Notes: generated from the sequence alone by a model not told the origin. Positions 27,371 through 37,713 are shown, numbered from the stretch's first letter. The stretch is 64,000 nucleotides of DNA from Phycisphaera sp. (GCA_025916675.1 CP098402.1:3467205-3531204), one strand, 5' to 3'. Made by a program: numbers and translations.

Positions 27371-29140
27371 ATGAGTTCGCTCGATTCCCATGCCGGCTCG
27401 GCCCCACAACACGGTGGCGGACACCATGGGTCCTACCTGACCTCGAAGGGCAGCCTGTGGGCCGATATCGTCAACTGGGCGACCACGGTCGACCACAAGA
27501 AGATCGGCCTGATGTACCTTACGGCCATCCTCATCCTGTTCTTCATGGGCGGGGTAATGGCGCTGGTGGTGCGGATCGAGTTGCTCGAACCCACGCGCGT
27601 GATGGTCAACGCCGCGGGCGAGACGGTCACGACCGGCCAGCGGCTCTCGTTCCTGGCGAGTGATACGGCCGCAGGATACAACATCTACAACCGCGCCATG
27701 ACCCTGCACGGGGCGATTATGGTGTTCATGTTCATCGTGCCGGGCATCCCTGCCAGCCTGGGCAACTTCTTCTTGCCACTGATGATCGGCGCCAAGGACG
27801 TGGCCTTCCCCCGGCTGAACCTGGCCAGTTGGTATGTATACGTGTTCGGCTCGCTTTTCGCCCTCGCCTCGGCGTTGGTTGGCGGCATCGATACCGGCTG
27901 GACGCTGTATACGCCATACTCAACCATCACGGACGCCGACCACTGGCGGCTCGTTTCGATGATCACCGGCGTGTTCATCATGGGCTTCGCGTCCATCATG
28001 ACGGGCCTGAACTTCGTGGTGACCACGCACAAGCTGCGTGCGCCGGGCATGGGGTGGTTCGACATGCCCCTGTTCGTGTGGGCCATCTACGCGACGGCCA
28101 TCATCCAGGTGCTGGCCACCCCGGTCATCGGCATCACGACGCTCATGCTCATCTTCGAGCGACTGTTCAACTTCGGCCTGTTCGACCCGCGTATGGGCGG
28201 CGATCCGGTGCTGTTCCAACACTTCTTCTGGTTCTACAGCCACCCGGTGGTGTACATCATGATCCTGCCGGCCTTCGGCGTGATCAGCGAGACCATCACC
28301 TGCCACGCACGCAAGAACGTGTTCGGCTACAAGTCGGTCGCGTTCGCTTCGCTGGGCATCGCGGCGGTGAGCTTCCTTGTGTGGGCCCACCACATGTTCA
28401 CCAGCCAGGGCGAGCTGACGGCGGCGATCTTCAGCTTCCTGACCTTCTTCGTGGCCGTGCCGACGGCGGTGAAGGTGTTCAACTGGATCTCGACGCTCTA
28501 TAAGGGCTCGATCGTCTTCAACACGCCCATGCTCTACACGCTGGGCTTCCTGTTCCTGTTCACCATCGGCGGGCTGACCGGCCTGCCCCTGGCCACGCTG
28601 TCGACCGACATGCACCTGCACGACTCGTACTACGTCGTGGCCCACTTCCACTACGTGATGTTCGGCGGCACGGTTATCGCCCTGTTGGCCGGCCTGCACC
28701 ACTGGTGGCCCAAGATGTTCGGCAAGATGTACGCCGAGACGCCCGCGAAGCTGGGCTTCTGGCTGGTCTTCCTGGGCTTCAACACCACGTTCTTCATCCA
28801 ATTCGTGATGGGTGCCCACGGCATGCCGCGGCGGTACGCAAGCTATCCCGACGAGTACCAGTGGATGCACGTGATCTCGACGGTGGGTTCGTGGATGCTG
28901 CTGGCCGGCTTCCTGACGCACCTGTTCACGTTCATTCACTCCTTGTTGCAAGGCAAGCCGTGCGGCCCGAACCCCTGGGGTGGCATGACGCTCGAGTGGG
29001 AGGCCGACTCGCCGCCCGACGAGCACAATTTCGCGCATGAGCCGATCGTCAGGCATGGTCCGTATGCGTACGACACCGAGATCCCGCCGCACTGGACCGA
29101 GGACGAGTATCCGCTGCCCGACGAGCCGTCCCAGCACTAA
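27371..29140 (+). CDS. coxA: Cytochrome c oxidase subunit I (A2-type heme-copper oxidase)
   Basis: A 589-aa catalytic subunit with about 12 TM helices that reduces O2 at the heme a3-CuB centre and pumps protons. Heme and copper ligands are seen in MTLHGAIMVFMF, FYSHPVVYI (His291 and the crosslinked Tyr295), WAHHMFTSQG and HDSYYVVAHFHYVMFGG. The helix VI signature is YSHP (Tyr289, Ser290) instead of the Glu of GHPEVY, which marks the A2 subfamily known from thermophilic caa3 oxidases. GGAGG precedes the ATG at 27371. It is followed by subunits III and IV. Confidence 0.96.
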   Translation: MSSLDSHAGSAPQHGGGHHGSYLTSKGSLWADIVNWATTVDHKKIGLMYLTAILILFFMGGVMALVVRIELLEPTRVMVNAAGETVTTGQRLSFLASDTAAGYNIYNRAMTLHGAIMVFMFIVPGIPASLGNFFLPLMIGAKDVAFPRLNLASWYVYVFGSLFALASALVGGIDTGWTLYTPYSTITDADHWRLVSMITGVFIMGFASIMTGLNFVVTTHKLRAPGMGWFDMPLFVWAIYATAIIQVLATPVIGITTLMLIFERLFNFGLFDPRMGGDPVLFQHFFWFYSHPVVYIMILPAFGVISETITCHARKNVFGYKSVAFASLGIAAVSFLVWAHHMFTSQGELTAAIFSFLTFFVAVPTAVKVFNWISTLYKGSIVFNTPMLYTLGFLFLFTIGGLTGLPLATLSTDMHLHDSYYVVAHFHYVMFGGTVIALLAGLHHWWPKMFGKMYAETPAKLGFWLVFLGFNTTFFIQFVMGAHGMPRRYASYPDEYQWMHVISTVGSWMLLAGFLTHLFTFIHSLLQGKPCGPNPWGGMTLEWEADSPPDEHNFAHEPIVRHGPYAYDTEIPPHWTEDEYPLPDEPSQH

Positions 29141-29206
29141 CGCCGAATTCCTGACCGTGGATCAGCCAGTGGATCGAATCGTTGTCTTAGCCAGAGAGAA
29201 CCACGC

Positions 29207-29899
29207 ATGAGCACCATCCAACCCACCTCTCGCGGCGAGCTGCCCACCGGGCCGCTCCCGAAGCACGAGACGATCGAGAAGGGCCACCACTGGCGGACGA
29301 AGGACGACGAGTTCGACGCCGGCAAGCTGGGCATGTGGCTGTTCCTGGGAACCGAGGTGCTGCTGTTCAGCGGGCTGTTCTGCGGCTACGCCATCATGCG
29401 CATGCTGTACCCCGAGGCCTTTGCCAACGGGTCGCACTATCTCAACTGGGTGTACGGCGGTGCCAACACGCTCGTGCTGCTGCTGTCCAGCTACACCATG
29501 GCGTCGGCCATCCGGCACACGCAGCTGGGCAACAAGGTGTGGGCCCAGCGCAACCTGATCATCACCTGGCTCTGCGCGGCGGCCTTCATCTTCATCAAGT
29601 TCACCTTCGAGTACATTCCTAAGTGGTCCGAGGGCAAGCGCCCCGGCGTGCTTTTCGATTATCCGTACGCCGAGAACGCGATGGAGCCCATGTGGTGGTC
29701 GCTGTACTACGCGGCCACGGGCATCCACGCCTCGCACGTGGTCATCGGCATGGGGCTCATCGGCTGGCTGATCTACCGCAACCAGAAGGGCTGGTACGGT
29801 CCCAAGAACTACCTGGCGATGGAGAACGTGGGCCTGTACTGGCACATTGTCGACCTGATCTGGATCTTCCTGTTCCCCCTGCTGTACCTGATCCACTAA
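29207..29899 (+). CDS. coxC: Cytochrome c oxidase subunit III
   Basis: A 230-aa CoxC/CtaE membrane subunit with five TM segments, stabilising subunit I and its proton uptake. Typical segments are GMWLFLGTEVLLFSGLFC, YYAATGIHASHVVIGMG and NVGLYWHIVDLIWIFLFPLL. It is shorter than the seven-helix form, as is usual when the first two helices are missing or fused elsewhere. A purine-rich AGAGAGAA precedes the ATG at 29207. It lies 66 nt after coxA in the same operon. Confidence 0.93.
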   Translation: MSTIQPTSRGELPTGPLPKHETIEKGHHWRTKDDEFDAGKLGMWLFLGTEVLLFSGLFCGYAIMRMLYPEAFANGSHYLNWVYGGANTLVLLLSSYTMASAIRHTQLGNKVWAQRNLIITWLCAAAFIFIKFTFEYIPKWSEGKRPGVLFDYPYAENAMEPMWWSLYYAATGIHASHVVIGMGLIGWLIYRNQKGWYGPKNYLAMENVGLYWHIVDLIWIFLFPLLYLIH

Positions 29900-29956
29900 G
29901 CGATTGGTCTACGCAGCACTGCCCCGCCGGACGATTCGCCCTTCTCGGAGCCAGAC

Positions 29957-30745
29957 ATGAGCAGCGACGCACAACACGAGACCCCGCGGCCCGACCCCTC
30001 GCAGATGACCGAGGCCGAGTACCAGGACTACATGGCCGACCCGCACTCGTTCCACCCCGACCACCACGGGCCGGGCGAGCACGGCCACGACGGCGACACC
30101 CCGCACGTGGTCAGCCTGTTCCTGCTGCGGGCCGTTCTCGGTGTGCTGGTGTTCTTTACCATCCTGACGGTGGCGTCGTCACGGGGCGAGATCTGGCTCG
30201 CCGACACGTTCGAGCTCGAGATCCCAACGCTGGTCAACGTGTTCATCGCCATGAGCATCGCGTCTATCAAGGCGATCTTCGTGGTCGCGATCTTCATGCA
30301 CCTCAAGTGGGACAATCGCCTGAACATGATGGTCTTCCTGTTCACGCTCATGGGCGTGGGCCTGTTCATCGGTCTGACCGCCATGGACTTGGGCAACCGC
30401 GACGAGCTCTACGACTGGAAGGGGGCTCAGATCGAAGCCGGAGGTTTGGGCGGCCTGACGCGGGGCGAGGACACCAACATCAGCACGTCGATGGTCGAGT
30501 ACGCCCGCACGCAGAAGATCCTGGAGATCGGTGAGGCCGAGTATGAGTACCAGGCTGCGAAGAAGCACCCCCACCACGGCCACCACGAGCCGCTGCGTTC
30601 GCCCGATCGCAGCCGCGCCGCGCACGGCCTGACTGCTGGCCTCTTCAGCGTCGAGGCTCCGCACGACGACCACGCCCAAGAAGGCGGGCATGAAGAGGGT
30701 CACGACGACGGAGCCGAACACGCCGATTCAGGCGAAGAACACTAA
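29957..30745 (+). CDS. coxD: Cytochrome c oxidase subunit IV with long His-rich extension
   Basis: A 262-aa protein. Residues about 45-145 form the prokaryotic subunit IV family with three TM helices (VSLFLLRAVLGVLVFFTILT; NVFIAMSIASIKAIFVVAIF with FMHLKWD; MMVFLFTLMGVGLFI). Subunit IV proteins are usually near 100 aa; here the N-terminus is His/Asp-rich and about 110 residues are added at the C-terminus, ending in histidine clusters (HPHHGHHEP, then HDDHAQEGGHEEGHDD). These could bind metal, but no role is known. GGAG precedes the ATG at 29957. Confidence 0.85.
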   Translation: MSSDAQHETPRPDPSQMTEAEYQDYMADPHSFHPDHHGPGEHGHDGDTPHVVSLFLLRAVLGVLVFFTILTVASSRGEIWLADTFELEIPTLVNVFIAMSIASIKAIFVVAIFMHLKWDNRLNMMVFLFTLMGVGLFIGLTAMDLGNRDELYDWKGAQIEAGGLGGLTRGEDTNISTSMVEYARTQKILEIGEAEYEYQAAKKHPHHGHHEPLRSPDRSRAAHGLTAGLFSVEAPHDDHAQEGGHEEGHDDGAEHADSGEEH

Positions 30746-30759
30746 ACCGACCGGAGACC

Positions 30760-31623
30760 ATGGACCACACCGAGCCCACCCGAAGACCCTTCACATGGAA
30801 CCGCGGCCGCACCGTCTGGCTGGCTGCCTGCATCCTGAGCCTCGTGGCGGTGGTCGTCCTCGGCTACTTCATGGCCGTGCGGCTCAATGACTACAACAAG
30901 AATTCCGGCCGGGAGATCTACGTCTTCCAGCCCATCTTCGCCCGCGAGTTCATGTGGGACGACCAGGACGTGTCGTTCACCGACGATGTCGACGCCGACG
31001 GCGCCGACGTGGTCGTGCTCCAGTATGGTGATGACGCCGTTCGCCTGCGCTCGGGCCTTCGTTCGCTGCCGGAAGAAGTCCCGGGCCTCCAGCGGCACGA
31101 ATCGTGGCTCAAGGTCCTGCGATTCGCACCCCGCAGCGGCATGTCAATCGAGGAACTGCAAGCCGCCATCGATGCGGGCACCGCCGATGAGCGTCTGGCG
31201 GTCGTCGTTCGATTGCAACGCCCGGGTGTTGATCAGGACAGCTTCGGCCAGGTCATGCGCGGCGATTGGCGATTCCAGATCGTCGAGCTTCTGCCCGAGG
31301 GCGGATTCGACGAAGAGGTGTACCTGTTCCCCGAGAGCGAGCGGGCGTTCAATCGCCGCGTGAGTTCCGCTCGCCGGGCGGGCGAGCCCGTCCCCGAGCG
31401 GCGCGATGACGAACTCGTGTTTGGCACGTGGCAGTTCGATGCGGCCCTGCACGTCATGCCCAAGAGCGGCCCACCCACACCCCAATTCGGTCGTGGAGCG
31501 ATGGACGCCCTGGGCTGGACGCTGCCCGCGGCCACGCTCCTCTTCTTCATCTCGGCGATCTCGTTGGCGATGGCCTTCGCGCCCGAGCGGGTGCGGGCCG
31601 AAGACGTGCAAGCCTCAGCCTGA
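30760..31623 (+). CDS. Unrecognised membrane-anchored protein ending the caa3 operon
   Basis: A 287-aa protein with one TM near each end (about residues 20-42 and 246-267) enclosing about 200 residues that are probably periplasmic. I recognise no cofactor motif or family. CCGGAGACC precedes the ATG at 30760, which is 14 nt after coxD, so it belongs to the oxidase operon. Its topology suggests an assembly or accessory factor. The 3' end overlaps the convergent DUF389 gene by 9 nt and no terminator is visible there. Confidence 0.75.
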   Translation: MDHTEPTRRPFTWNRGRTVWLAACILSLVAVVVLGYFMAVRLNDYNKNSGREIYVFQPIFAREFMWDDQDVSFTDDVDADGADVVVLQYGDDAVRLRSGLRSLPEEVPGLQRHESWLKVLRFAPRSGMSIEELQAAIDAGTADERLAVVVRLQRPGVDQDSFGQVMRGDWRFQIVELLPEGGFDEEVYLFPESERAFNRRVSSARRAGEPVPERRDDELVFGTWQFDAALHVMPKSGPPTPQFGRGAMDALGWTLPAATLLFFISAISLAMAFAPERVRAEDVQASA

Positions 31624-32817
31624 GCCCTCGTCGGCTTGGTCCAAATCCTCGCCCGGGGTTGCATCGGTGTTGTCCTCGGTCGATTCTTCGGGTTCGGCTT
31701 CCTTGCCCTGCTCGGCCGCCTGCACCTCTTCGGTGTCCTGCCTGTGCGCTTCGCCGCCGGGTAGTTGCCCCAGGATCGTGGGCCACGCGACGATGATCGC
31801 GATAAGAGCCGCGAGCAGCAGTCCCCACAAGATCATCGCGTACGTGCTCTCTTTGGTCGCCTTGCGGTTGTCATACACCGTGTTCGGCCCGACACCCTGC
31901 AAGCGGAACATCGCCATCGCGCTGAGGTTGATGCAAATCACATTGGTGGCCGTCAGCATGAGCGCGCCCATCGCTTGAGCCACGGTTGCTTCCGTGCTCA
32001 CCAGCAGCAATCCAAAGCTCACCAGCGGGGGCAACAACGCGACGGCCACCATCACGCCCACGAGGATCGCCGCGACTCCGGTCGTCGCGGCCAGCGTGCC
32101 TGCGGCACCGGCTGCCAGTGCGATCGCGATGTCGCTGGCACGCGGGATGGTTCTCGCGAATAGCTCAACGGTCTCGGGATCGCCCTTCGTAGCGCTGACG
32201 TTGGCGAACACGCCGAGACCCATCGCGATCACGGCGGCAAGGATCAGCCCCATCACGTTGGTCACCAACGCCTTACGTGCTAGTTTCAAATCGCCGATTG
32301 TCAACGAGAGCGACAGCGCCAGGTTGGGTCCGAGCAGCGGCGCGATCACCATAGCTCCGATGATCACCGCCGCGCTGTTTTGCACGAGCCCCGCCGCCGC
32401 CACCACGGTCGAGAGCACCACCATGACCAGGAACACGCGCGTGTGCCCGGCTCCGGCCGCGACCGCACCGACGAGCTCGTCGTTGGCCACCTGGCCGCCA
32501 AAAAACGCCCTGCGCTTAGGTTGTTCTTCCACGTCCTTGGAAGTTTCTGACGATGGGGCTGGTTTCTCTTCGATCGTCGGCCGCGTTGCCTCGATAGCTT
32601 CGATGATCAGGCGGAAGCCATCGATCGACGAGTATTGCGCGTCGAGCTTCTGGATCAGGTCGTCGCAGTCTTCCTTGGGCAGCACCATGCTGACGCGTAC
32701 GCGGTCGTCGTTGGTCGGCTCGCTCCACATCGTGCTGGGTTTGCGGCGGCCCACGATCTCGAGGACCTCGAGGTCGTGCCGCTTGGGGACGATGATCTGG
32801 AGCAGTCGGAGGGCCAT
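31615..32817 (-). CDS. DUF389 (TIGR00341-type) membrane protein
   Basis: A 400-aa protein. The N-terminal 100 residues are soluble (MALRLLQIIVPKRHDLEVLE..., an alpha/beta regulatory-like domain). The following 230 residues carry about six TM helices with the DUF389 signature AAVIIGAMVIAPLLGPNLALS and TGVAAILVGVMVAVALLPPL. The C-terminus is acidic and low in complexity. The molecular function of the family is not established. It starts 7 nt after the thyX stop on the same strand and is presumably co-transcribed with it. Confidence 0.87.
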   Translation of the reverse strand: MALRLLQIIVPKRHDLEVLEIVGRRKPSTMWSEPTNDDRVRVSMVLPKEDCDDLIQKLDAQYSSIDGFRLIIEAIEATRPTIEEKPAPSSETSKDVEEQPKRRAFFGGQVANDELVGAVAAGAGHTRVFLVMVVLSTVVAAAGLVQNSAAVIIGAMVIAPLLGPNLALSLSLTIGDLKLARKALVTNVMGLILAAVIAMGLGVFANVSATKGDPETVELFARTIPRASDIAIALAAGAAGTLAATTGVAAILVGVMVAVALLPPLVSFGLLLVSTEATVAQAMGALMLTATNVICINLSAMAMFRLQGVGPNTVYDNRKATKESTYAMILWGLLLAALIAIIVAWPTILGQLPGGEAHRQDTEEVQAAEQGKEAEPEESTEDNTDATPGEDLDQADEGSG

Positions 32818-32823
32818 GTCGGG

Positions 32824-33798
32824 TTATGGCTTGTCGCCCAGGCCCAGTTGTTCGCGCTTGGCCTGCCACTCGGCGGTTTCGCGCTTGTTGTCGCTGGCCA
32901 GTTCGCCCTTCCCACCCCGCGAGAGGTTGGTGATGGCCTCGATCTCCAGCCGTGTCAGCCGCATGCTGTGCTGGTGGTAGTCCCGCCAGGCCTCCATGGT
33001 CACCGGGGCGATGGGCGCGATCAGGTCGTGCATGGCCTGGGCATAATCGCGAATCTCCTGCTGCGCGTGCGGGTCGAGCCGCAGCTTGAGGAACCGCAGG
33101 ATGTTGTGCAGGTCGCACTTCCAGTACCACTGGGTGAACTGGCTGGTGGGCAGCCCCACCCGCGCCAGCTCGCGGCTGACGCCCGATTCGATGAGCTGCT
33201 CGTACTTGCCGTAGAGCGCCTCGACCTGATCGAGGTAGGCCATGAAGTCCTTGGCGGTCTTGAGTTCTTGCTCATCGCCTGTAGCGAACATGTCCTCGCC
33301 ACCCTGGCGGTTACTCGAGCTCTGTTTGCGAACCTGGTTCAGCTCCACTCGATAGAACCGATCGGGCATCACCGAATACCGGCCCGAGTACTCGTTCACG
33401 TTGGCCGTGCGATGGCGGATCCACTGCCGCGCCACGAAGATCGGCATCGAGACATGGAACTTGAACTCGACCATCTCGAAGGGCGTGGTGTGCTCGTGCC
33501 GCAACAGATAGCGGATGAGCCCGCGGTCCTCGTTGACCTTCTTGGTGCCGGCCCCGTAGCTCACCCGGGCCGCCTGCACCACGGCCTGGTCGGCGGTCTG
33601 CCCCTCGGGCACCAGCCGCGGCATGGCGTCGACCAGGGCCACGAACCCGTGCTCGTGCAGCGGGATCGTCCACCGGCTGGCCCCGCCCATCACGTCGACC
33701 ATCTCGCCCTCGGGCTCGGCCCGCTGGGCGTTGGGGGGGGGCGTGAAGCAGGGCTCGGGCTTGTTCTCGACGCTGATGGCAGAGTGGGGGTGGCTCAT
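32824..33798 (-). CDS. thyX: FAD-dependent thymidylate synthase ThyX
   Basis: A 324-aa flavin-dependent thymidylate synthase making dTMP from dUMP with methylenetetrahydrofolate and NADPH. The ThyX motif RHR-x7-S is present as RHRTANVNEYS (Arg128 to Ser138) followed by GRYS. LRHEHTTPFEMVEFKFHVSMP just before it is also typical. It carries about 60 extra N-terminal residues compared with short homologues. The ATG at 33798 has TATATT 5 nt upstream and no Shine-Dalgarno site, so it is probably leaderless; an in-frame TTG at 33822 lies upstream of that box and is rejected. No thyA was seen. Confidence 0.93.
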   Translation of the reverse strand: MSHPHSAISVENKPEPCFTPPPNAQRAEPEGEMVDVMGGASRWTIPLHEHGFVALVDAMPRLVPEGQTADQAVVQAARVSYGAGTKKVNEDRGLIRYLLRHEHTTPFEMVEFKFHVSMPIFVARQWIRHRTANVNEYSGRYSVMPDRFYRVELNQVRKQSSSNRQGGEDMFATGDEQELKTAKDFMAYLDQVEALYGKYEQLIESGVSRELARVGLPTSQFTQWYWKCDLHNILRFLKLRLDPHAQQEIRDYAQAMHDLIAPIAPVTMEAWRDYHQHSMRLTRLEIEAITNLSRGGKGELASDNKRETAEWQAKREQLGLGDKP

Positions 33799-33803
33799 GG
33801 GGC

Positions 33804-33809
33804 AATATA
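33804..33809 (-). promoter_or_regulatory. -10 box, leaderless-type, of thyX
   Basis: TATATT on the minus strand, then GCCCC, then ATG at 33798. It is a strong -10 match in GC-rich surroundings. Confidence 0.6.
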
Positions 33810-33920
33810 TCGCGGCGGGCAAGCCGGCGATTGTCGGTTAAGAGCTGGATTGCTCGCCCGTCGCCTGTGGTGAGGCTATCAGCGTTTCGGGCGGGTTCGG
33901 ATCGCCTTGCCCCGCACACG

Positions 33921-33945
33921 AAAAAGCCCGCCACACCGGCGGGCT
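33921..33945 (-). terminator. Rho-independent terminator after the TlpA-like gene
   Basis: On the minus strand an 8-bp stem AGCCCGCC/GGCGGGCT with loop GGTGT is followed by TTTTT (33925-33921). It lies about 35 nt beyond the stop at 33981. Confidence 0.9.
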
Positions 33946-33980
33946 CTTGTATCCGAATGGGCGGGCAACCTGAAGGAGCC

Positions 33981-35156
33981 TCAGCCCTCTTCTGTGTTCT
34001 CTTCTTCGAGCGCGATCGGATCGATACCGAGCATCTCGGGGATCATCTCGTCGAGCTTGCCGCGGGCGTTGGGCGAGTGCAGGCGGCCCTGCTGGTCGAC
34101 CACGAAGATGGCCGGGATCGAACGGATCTGCCAGTTGCTGGAAAACTCGCTCTTCCAGCCGTTGCCCTGGTAGTACTGCGGCCAGGCCACGTCGTTGGCC
34201 TCGACGTAGTTCCGCAGCTTGACCAGGCCGTCCTTGCTGGGGTCTTCCTCGTTGCGGGGGCTATCCAGGCTGATGCCGACAAACTCGACGCCCTTGTCCT
34301 TGTACGCGGCGTAGAGCTTCTTCATGTGGGGCATCTCGGCGATGCACGGGCCGCACCAGGTGGCCCAGAAGTCGATGACCACGACCTTGCCGCGGAGCAT
34401 GCTCATGTCGATGGGCTCGCCGCTGGTGGCCTCCTCGAAGGAAAGCTCGAAGGGCTTGCCGACCTGGTCGTAGTGGTAGACCTTGGCCTTGGCCTGGCCG
34501 CCCTCACGGGTGTCGGGGTAGTCGGCGGCGATGGTCCGCAGGGTCTGCTCGAGCAGCTTGCCGTCGGTCTGGTAGTACGTCGTCATCATCAGGAGCGTTG
34601 CGTTCCGCGCATCATCAGGCGCGACGGCCGCGAACAGCTCGGCGGCTTCGCCCACCTTCTCCGAGTCGTAGTTCGTGGAACGCGCGACCGCGTTGGCGTG
34701 CGCGAAAAGCGCCTCGGTCTTCAGTTCTTTGTTGTCGGTCCGTCCCGCCAGTTCCCTGGTCTCGGCCAGGACACTGTCAGCACTACCCGCGCCCATCATC
34801 GCGTTCCAACGCACGGGCAGCAACTCGGGCAGGCGGTCGTGCGCCGGATGGCTCCGGTGCAACTCACCGATCAGTTCGGCCTGCTCCAGCATGGCCTCGT
34901 TGCGGGCCGCCATGTACTCGGCTCGGTAGCCCTCTTCGCCGCGGCGGCTGGCGTCGTACGCGGGGATCTCGACGGCCTCGTAGGCCTCGATGATCTGCTC
35001 GGCCGGGCGGTGGTCGCCCACCATCTGGCCCGGGGCCTGTCCCTGATTCTGGCCAAGGGCCGGGCTGCTGACGGCACCTGTCATGGTCAAGGCCACCGCG
35101 ACGGTGGCTGCGCCGGAGAGGCTCGTCAATCTGCGGAGGCGATCACTCATGGTCAT
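33981..35156 (-). CDS. Exported TlpA-like thioredoxin-domain protein
   Basis: A 391-aa protein with a signal peptide (core AATVAVALTMTGAVSSPALG), a helical N-terminal region of about 200 residues, and a TlpA/ResA-type thioredoxin fold from about 240 onward. The active site is WCGPC (267-271) in DFWATWCGPCIAEMPHMKK, with the cis-Pro in IRSIPAIFVVD. Such proteins reduce disulfides in the periplasm, for example on apocytochromes, which would fit a cell with many c-type hemes; the client is not shown. The ATG at 35156 has AGGAG 6 nt upstream; a second ATG at 35150 is possible. Confidence 0.87.
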   Translation of the reverse strand: MTMSDRLRRLTSLSGAATVAVALTMTGAVSSPALGQNQGQAPGQMVGDHRPAEQIIEAYEAVEIPAYDASRRGEEGYRAEYMAARNEAMLEQAELIGELHRSHPAHDRLPELLPVRWNAMMGAGSADSVLAETRELAGRTDNKELKTEALFAHANAVARSTNYDSEKVGEAAELFAAVAPDDARNATLLMMTTYYQTDGKLLEQTLRTIAADYPDTREGGQAKAKVYHYDQVGKPFELSFEEATSGEPIDMSMLRGKVVVIDFWATWCGPCIAEMPHMKKLYAAYKDKGVEFVGISLDSPRNEEDPSKDGLVKLRNYVEANDVAWPQYYQGNGWKSEFSSNWQIRSIPAIFVVDQQGRLHSPNARGKLDEMIPEMLGIDPIALEEENTEEG

Positions 35157-35332
35157 GGCTTGCTCCTGCCGTTTGGTTTGAGCCGGGCTCGACGCCAAGC
35201 TGATTCCGCCGCCTGCACGGTGGGCGGCGATGTTTTGCGGTACCTCAGTATAGAGGAAGGGCATCGTGCGACGTGAGGGGTTATGCCCAGTTGAGGAAAG
35301 CACGTTACCACTCATTGTGACTCAGTCCCGAA

Positions 35333-36088
35333 TCAGCGGGCCTTGCCTTGGGCCGCAACCGCCTGCTGGGCTGCGGCCACCTCGTTCTGATCACCTAAGT
35401 ATCTGCGATCAATGGGCTTAATGTCATTATCGAGCCTGTACACCAGCGGCACGCCCGTAGGGATCTCCACTCCCATGATGTCCGCATCGCTCACGTTGTC
35501 GAGGTGCTTGACCAATGCCCGGATGCTGTTGCCGTGGGCCGAGATGAGCATCCGCCGGCCCTCGCGGATCTTTGGGGCGATCTCGCCCTCCCAGCACGGC
35601 AGCACCCGCTCGACGGTGTCCTGGAGGCACTCGCCCGCGGGGAGGTCGTCGGGCGAGAGGTTCGCATACCTGGGATCGGCACCCGGCAGCCGGTCGTCGC
35701 CGGCCTCGAGGAGCGGCGGCCGCACGTCGTAGCTGCGTCGCCAGATCCTGACCTGGTCCTCGCCGTGTTTCTGGGCCGTCTCGGCCTTGTTGAGCCCCTG
35801 GAGCGCCCCGTAGTGCCGCTCGTTGAGCCGCCAGGATCGCTCGACGGGCAGCCACATGCGGTCGAGCCCGTCCATCACGATCCACAGCGTGCGGATGGCC
35901 CGCTTGAGCACGCTGGTGTAGCAGCAGTCGAAGTCCAACCCCTCGGCCCGGATCAACTCGGCCGCTTTCTTCGCCTCGGCACGCCCCTGCTCGCTCAGGT
36001 CGACGTCGGTCCACCCCGTGAACCGATTCTCGGCGTTCCAGGTGCTCTGACCGTGGCGGATGAGAACCAGCGTATGGGTTTCACTCAT
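35333..36088 (-). CDS. gpmA: 2,3-bisphosphoglycerate-dependent phosphoglycerate mutase
   Basis: A 251-aa glycolytic enzyme interconverting 3- and 2-phosphoglycerate. The catalytic phospho-His is in [10 protein letters not shown] (R11-H12-G13). [34 protein letters not shown] and [15 protein letters not shown] contain the other conserved Arg/Glu/His residues, so the site looks complete. The ATG at 36088 is chosen because a TAACCT -10 box ends 6 nt before it; a GTG at 36094 directly abuts that box. It lies 176 nt upstream of the TlpA-like gene on the same strand. Confidence 0.95.
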   Translation of the reverse strand: MSETHTLVLIRHGQSTWNAENRFTGWTDVDLSEQGRAEAKKAAELIRAEGLDFDCCYTSVLKRAIRTLWIVMDGLDRMWLPVERSWRLNERHYGALQGLNKAETAQKHGEDQVRIWRRSYDVRPPLLEAGDDRLPGADPRYANLSPDDLPAGECLQDTVERVLPCWEGEIAPKIREGRRMLISAHGNSIRALVKHLDNVSDADIMGVEIPTGVPLVYRLDNDIKPIDRRYLGDQNEVAAAQQAVAAQGKAR

Positions 36089-36094
36089 GTTCAC

Positions 36095-36100
36095 AGGTTA
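36095..36100 (-). promoter_or_regulatory. -10 box, leaderless-type, of gpmA
   Basis: TAACCT on the minus strand, then GTGAAC, then ATG at 36088. No Shine-Dalgarno site. Confidence 0.55.
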
Positions 36101-36223
36101 GGTTTCGAAGTGGCGTGCGTCCGGCTCCGTGCGACACCGCCTACCAACCCTTCAGCATTGCGGTCTCTACACAAACTTCTTCCTCGCCAAGGAGGGATCC
36201 GCCCGACGCTGCGAAACTCCAAG

Positions 36224-36297
36224 CACCCCCGCCTGGATTCGAACCAGGGACCTGCGGATTAGAAGTCCGCTGCTCTATCCAGCTGAGCTACAGGGGC
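36224..36297 (-). tRNA. tRNA-Arg (anticodon UCU)
   Basis: A 74-nt cloverleaf. The acceptor GCCCCTG pairs with CGGGGGT (G-U at the end), the D-arm is GCTC...GAGC, the anticodon stem GCGGA/TCCGC holds loop CTTCTAA with anticodon TCT, and the T-arm is CCTGG-TTCGAAT-CCAGG. The discriminator is G. CCA is not encoded. Its 5' end lies 43 nt from the divergent rtcB start. Confidence 0.95.
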
Positions 36298-36329
36298 AAT
36301 CGCCCCTGATCGTACGCGACAAGTGCCTC

Positions 36330-36335
36330 TACCCT
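36330..36335 (+). promoter_or_regulatory. -10 box, leaderless-type, of rtcB
   Basis: TACCCT, then CTGGC, then ATG at 36341. No Shine-Dalgarno site. On the opposite strand a TACGAT in the same short gap could serve the divergent tRNA. Confidence 0.5.
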
Positions 36336-36340
36336 CTGGC

Positions 36341-37681
<1,341 letters not shown>

Positions 37682-37713
37682 GCTCGACGCACATGCGATC
37701 CCGGGCCGGCCCC

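Noticed and set aside
33799-33822. TTG start at 33822 for thyX
   Set aside because: It lies upstream of the TATATT -10 box and has no Shine-Dalgarno site; ATG at 33798 fits the leaderless pattern.
36224-36297. tRNA-Arg 3' end as a phage attachment site
   Set aside because: No integrase nearby and no repeat of the tRNA 3' end found in the neighbouring sequence.
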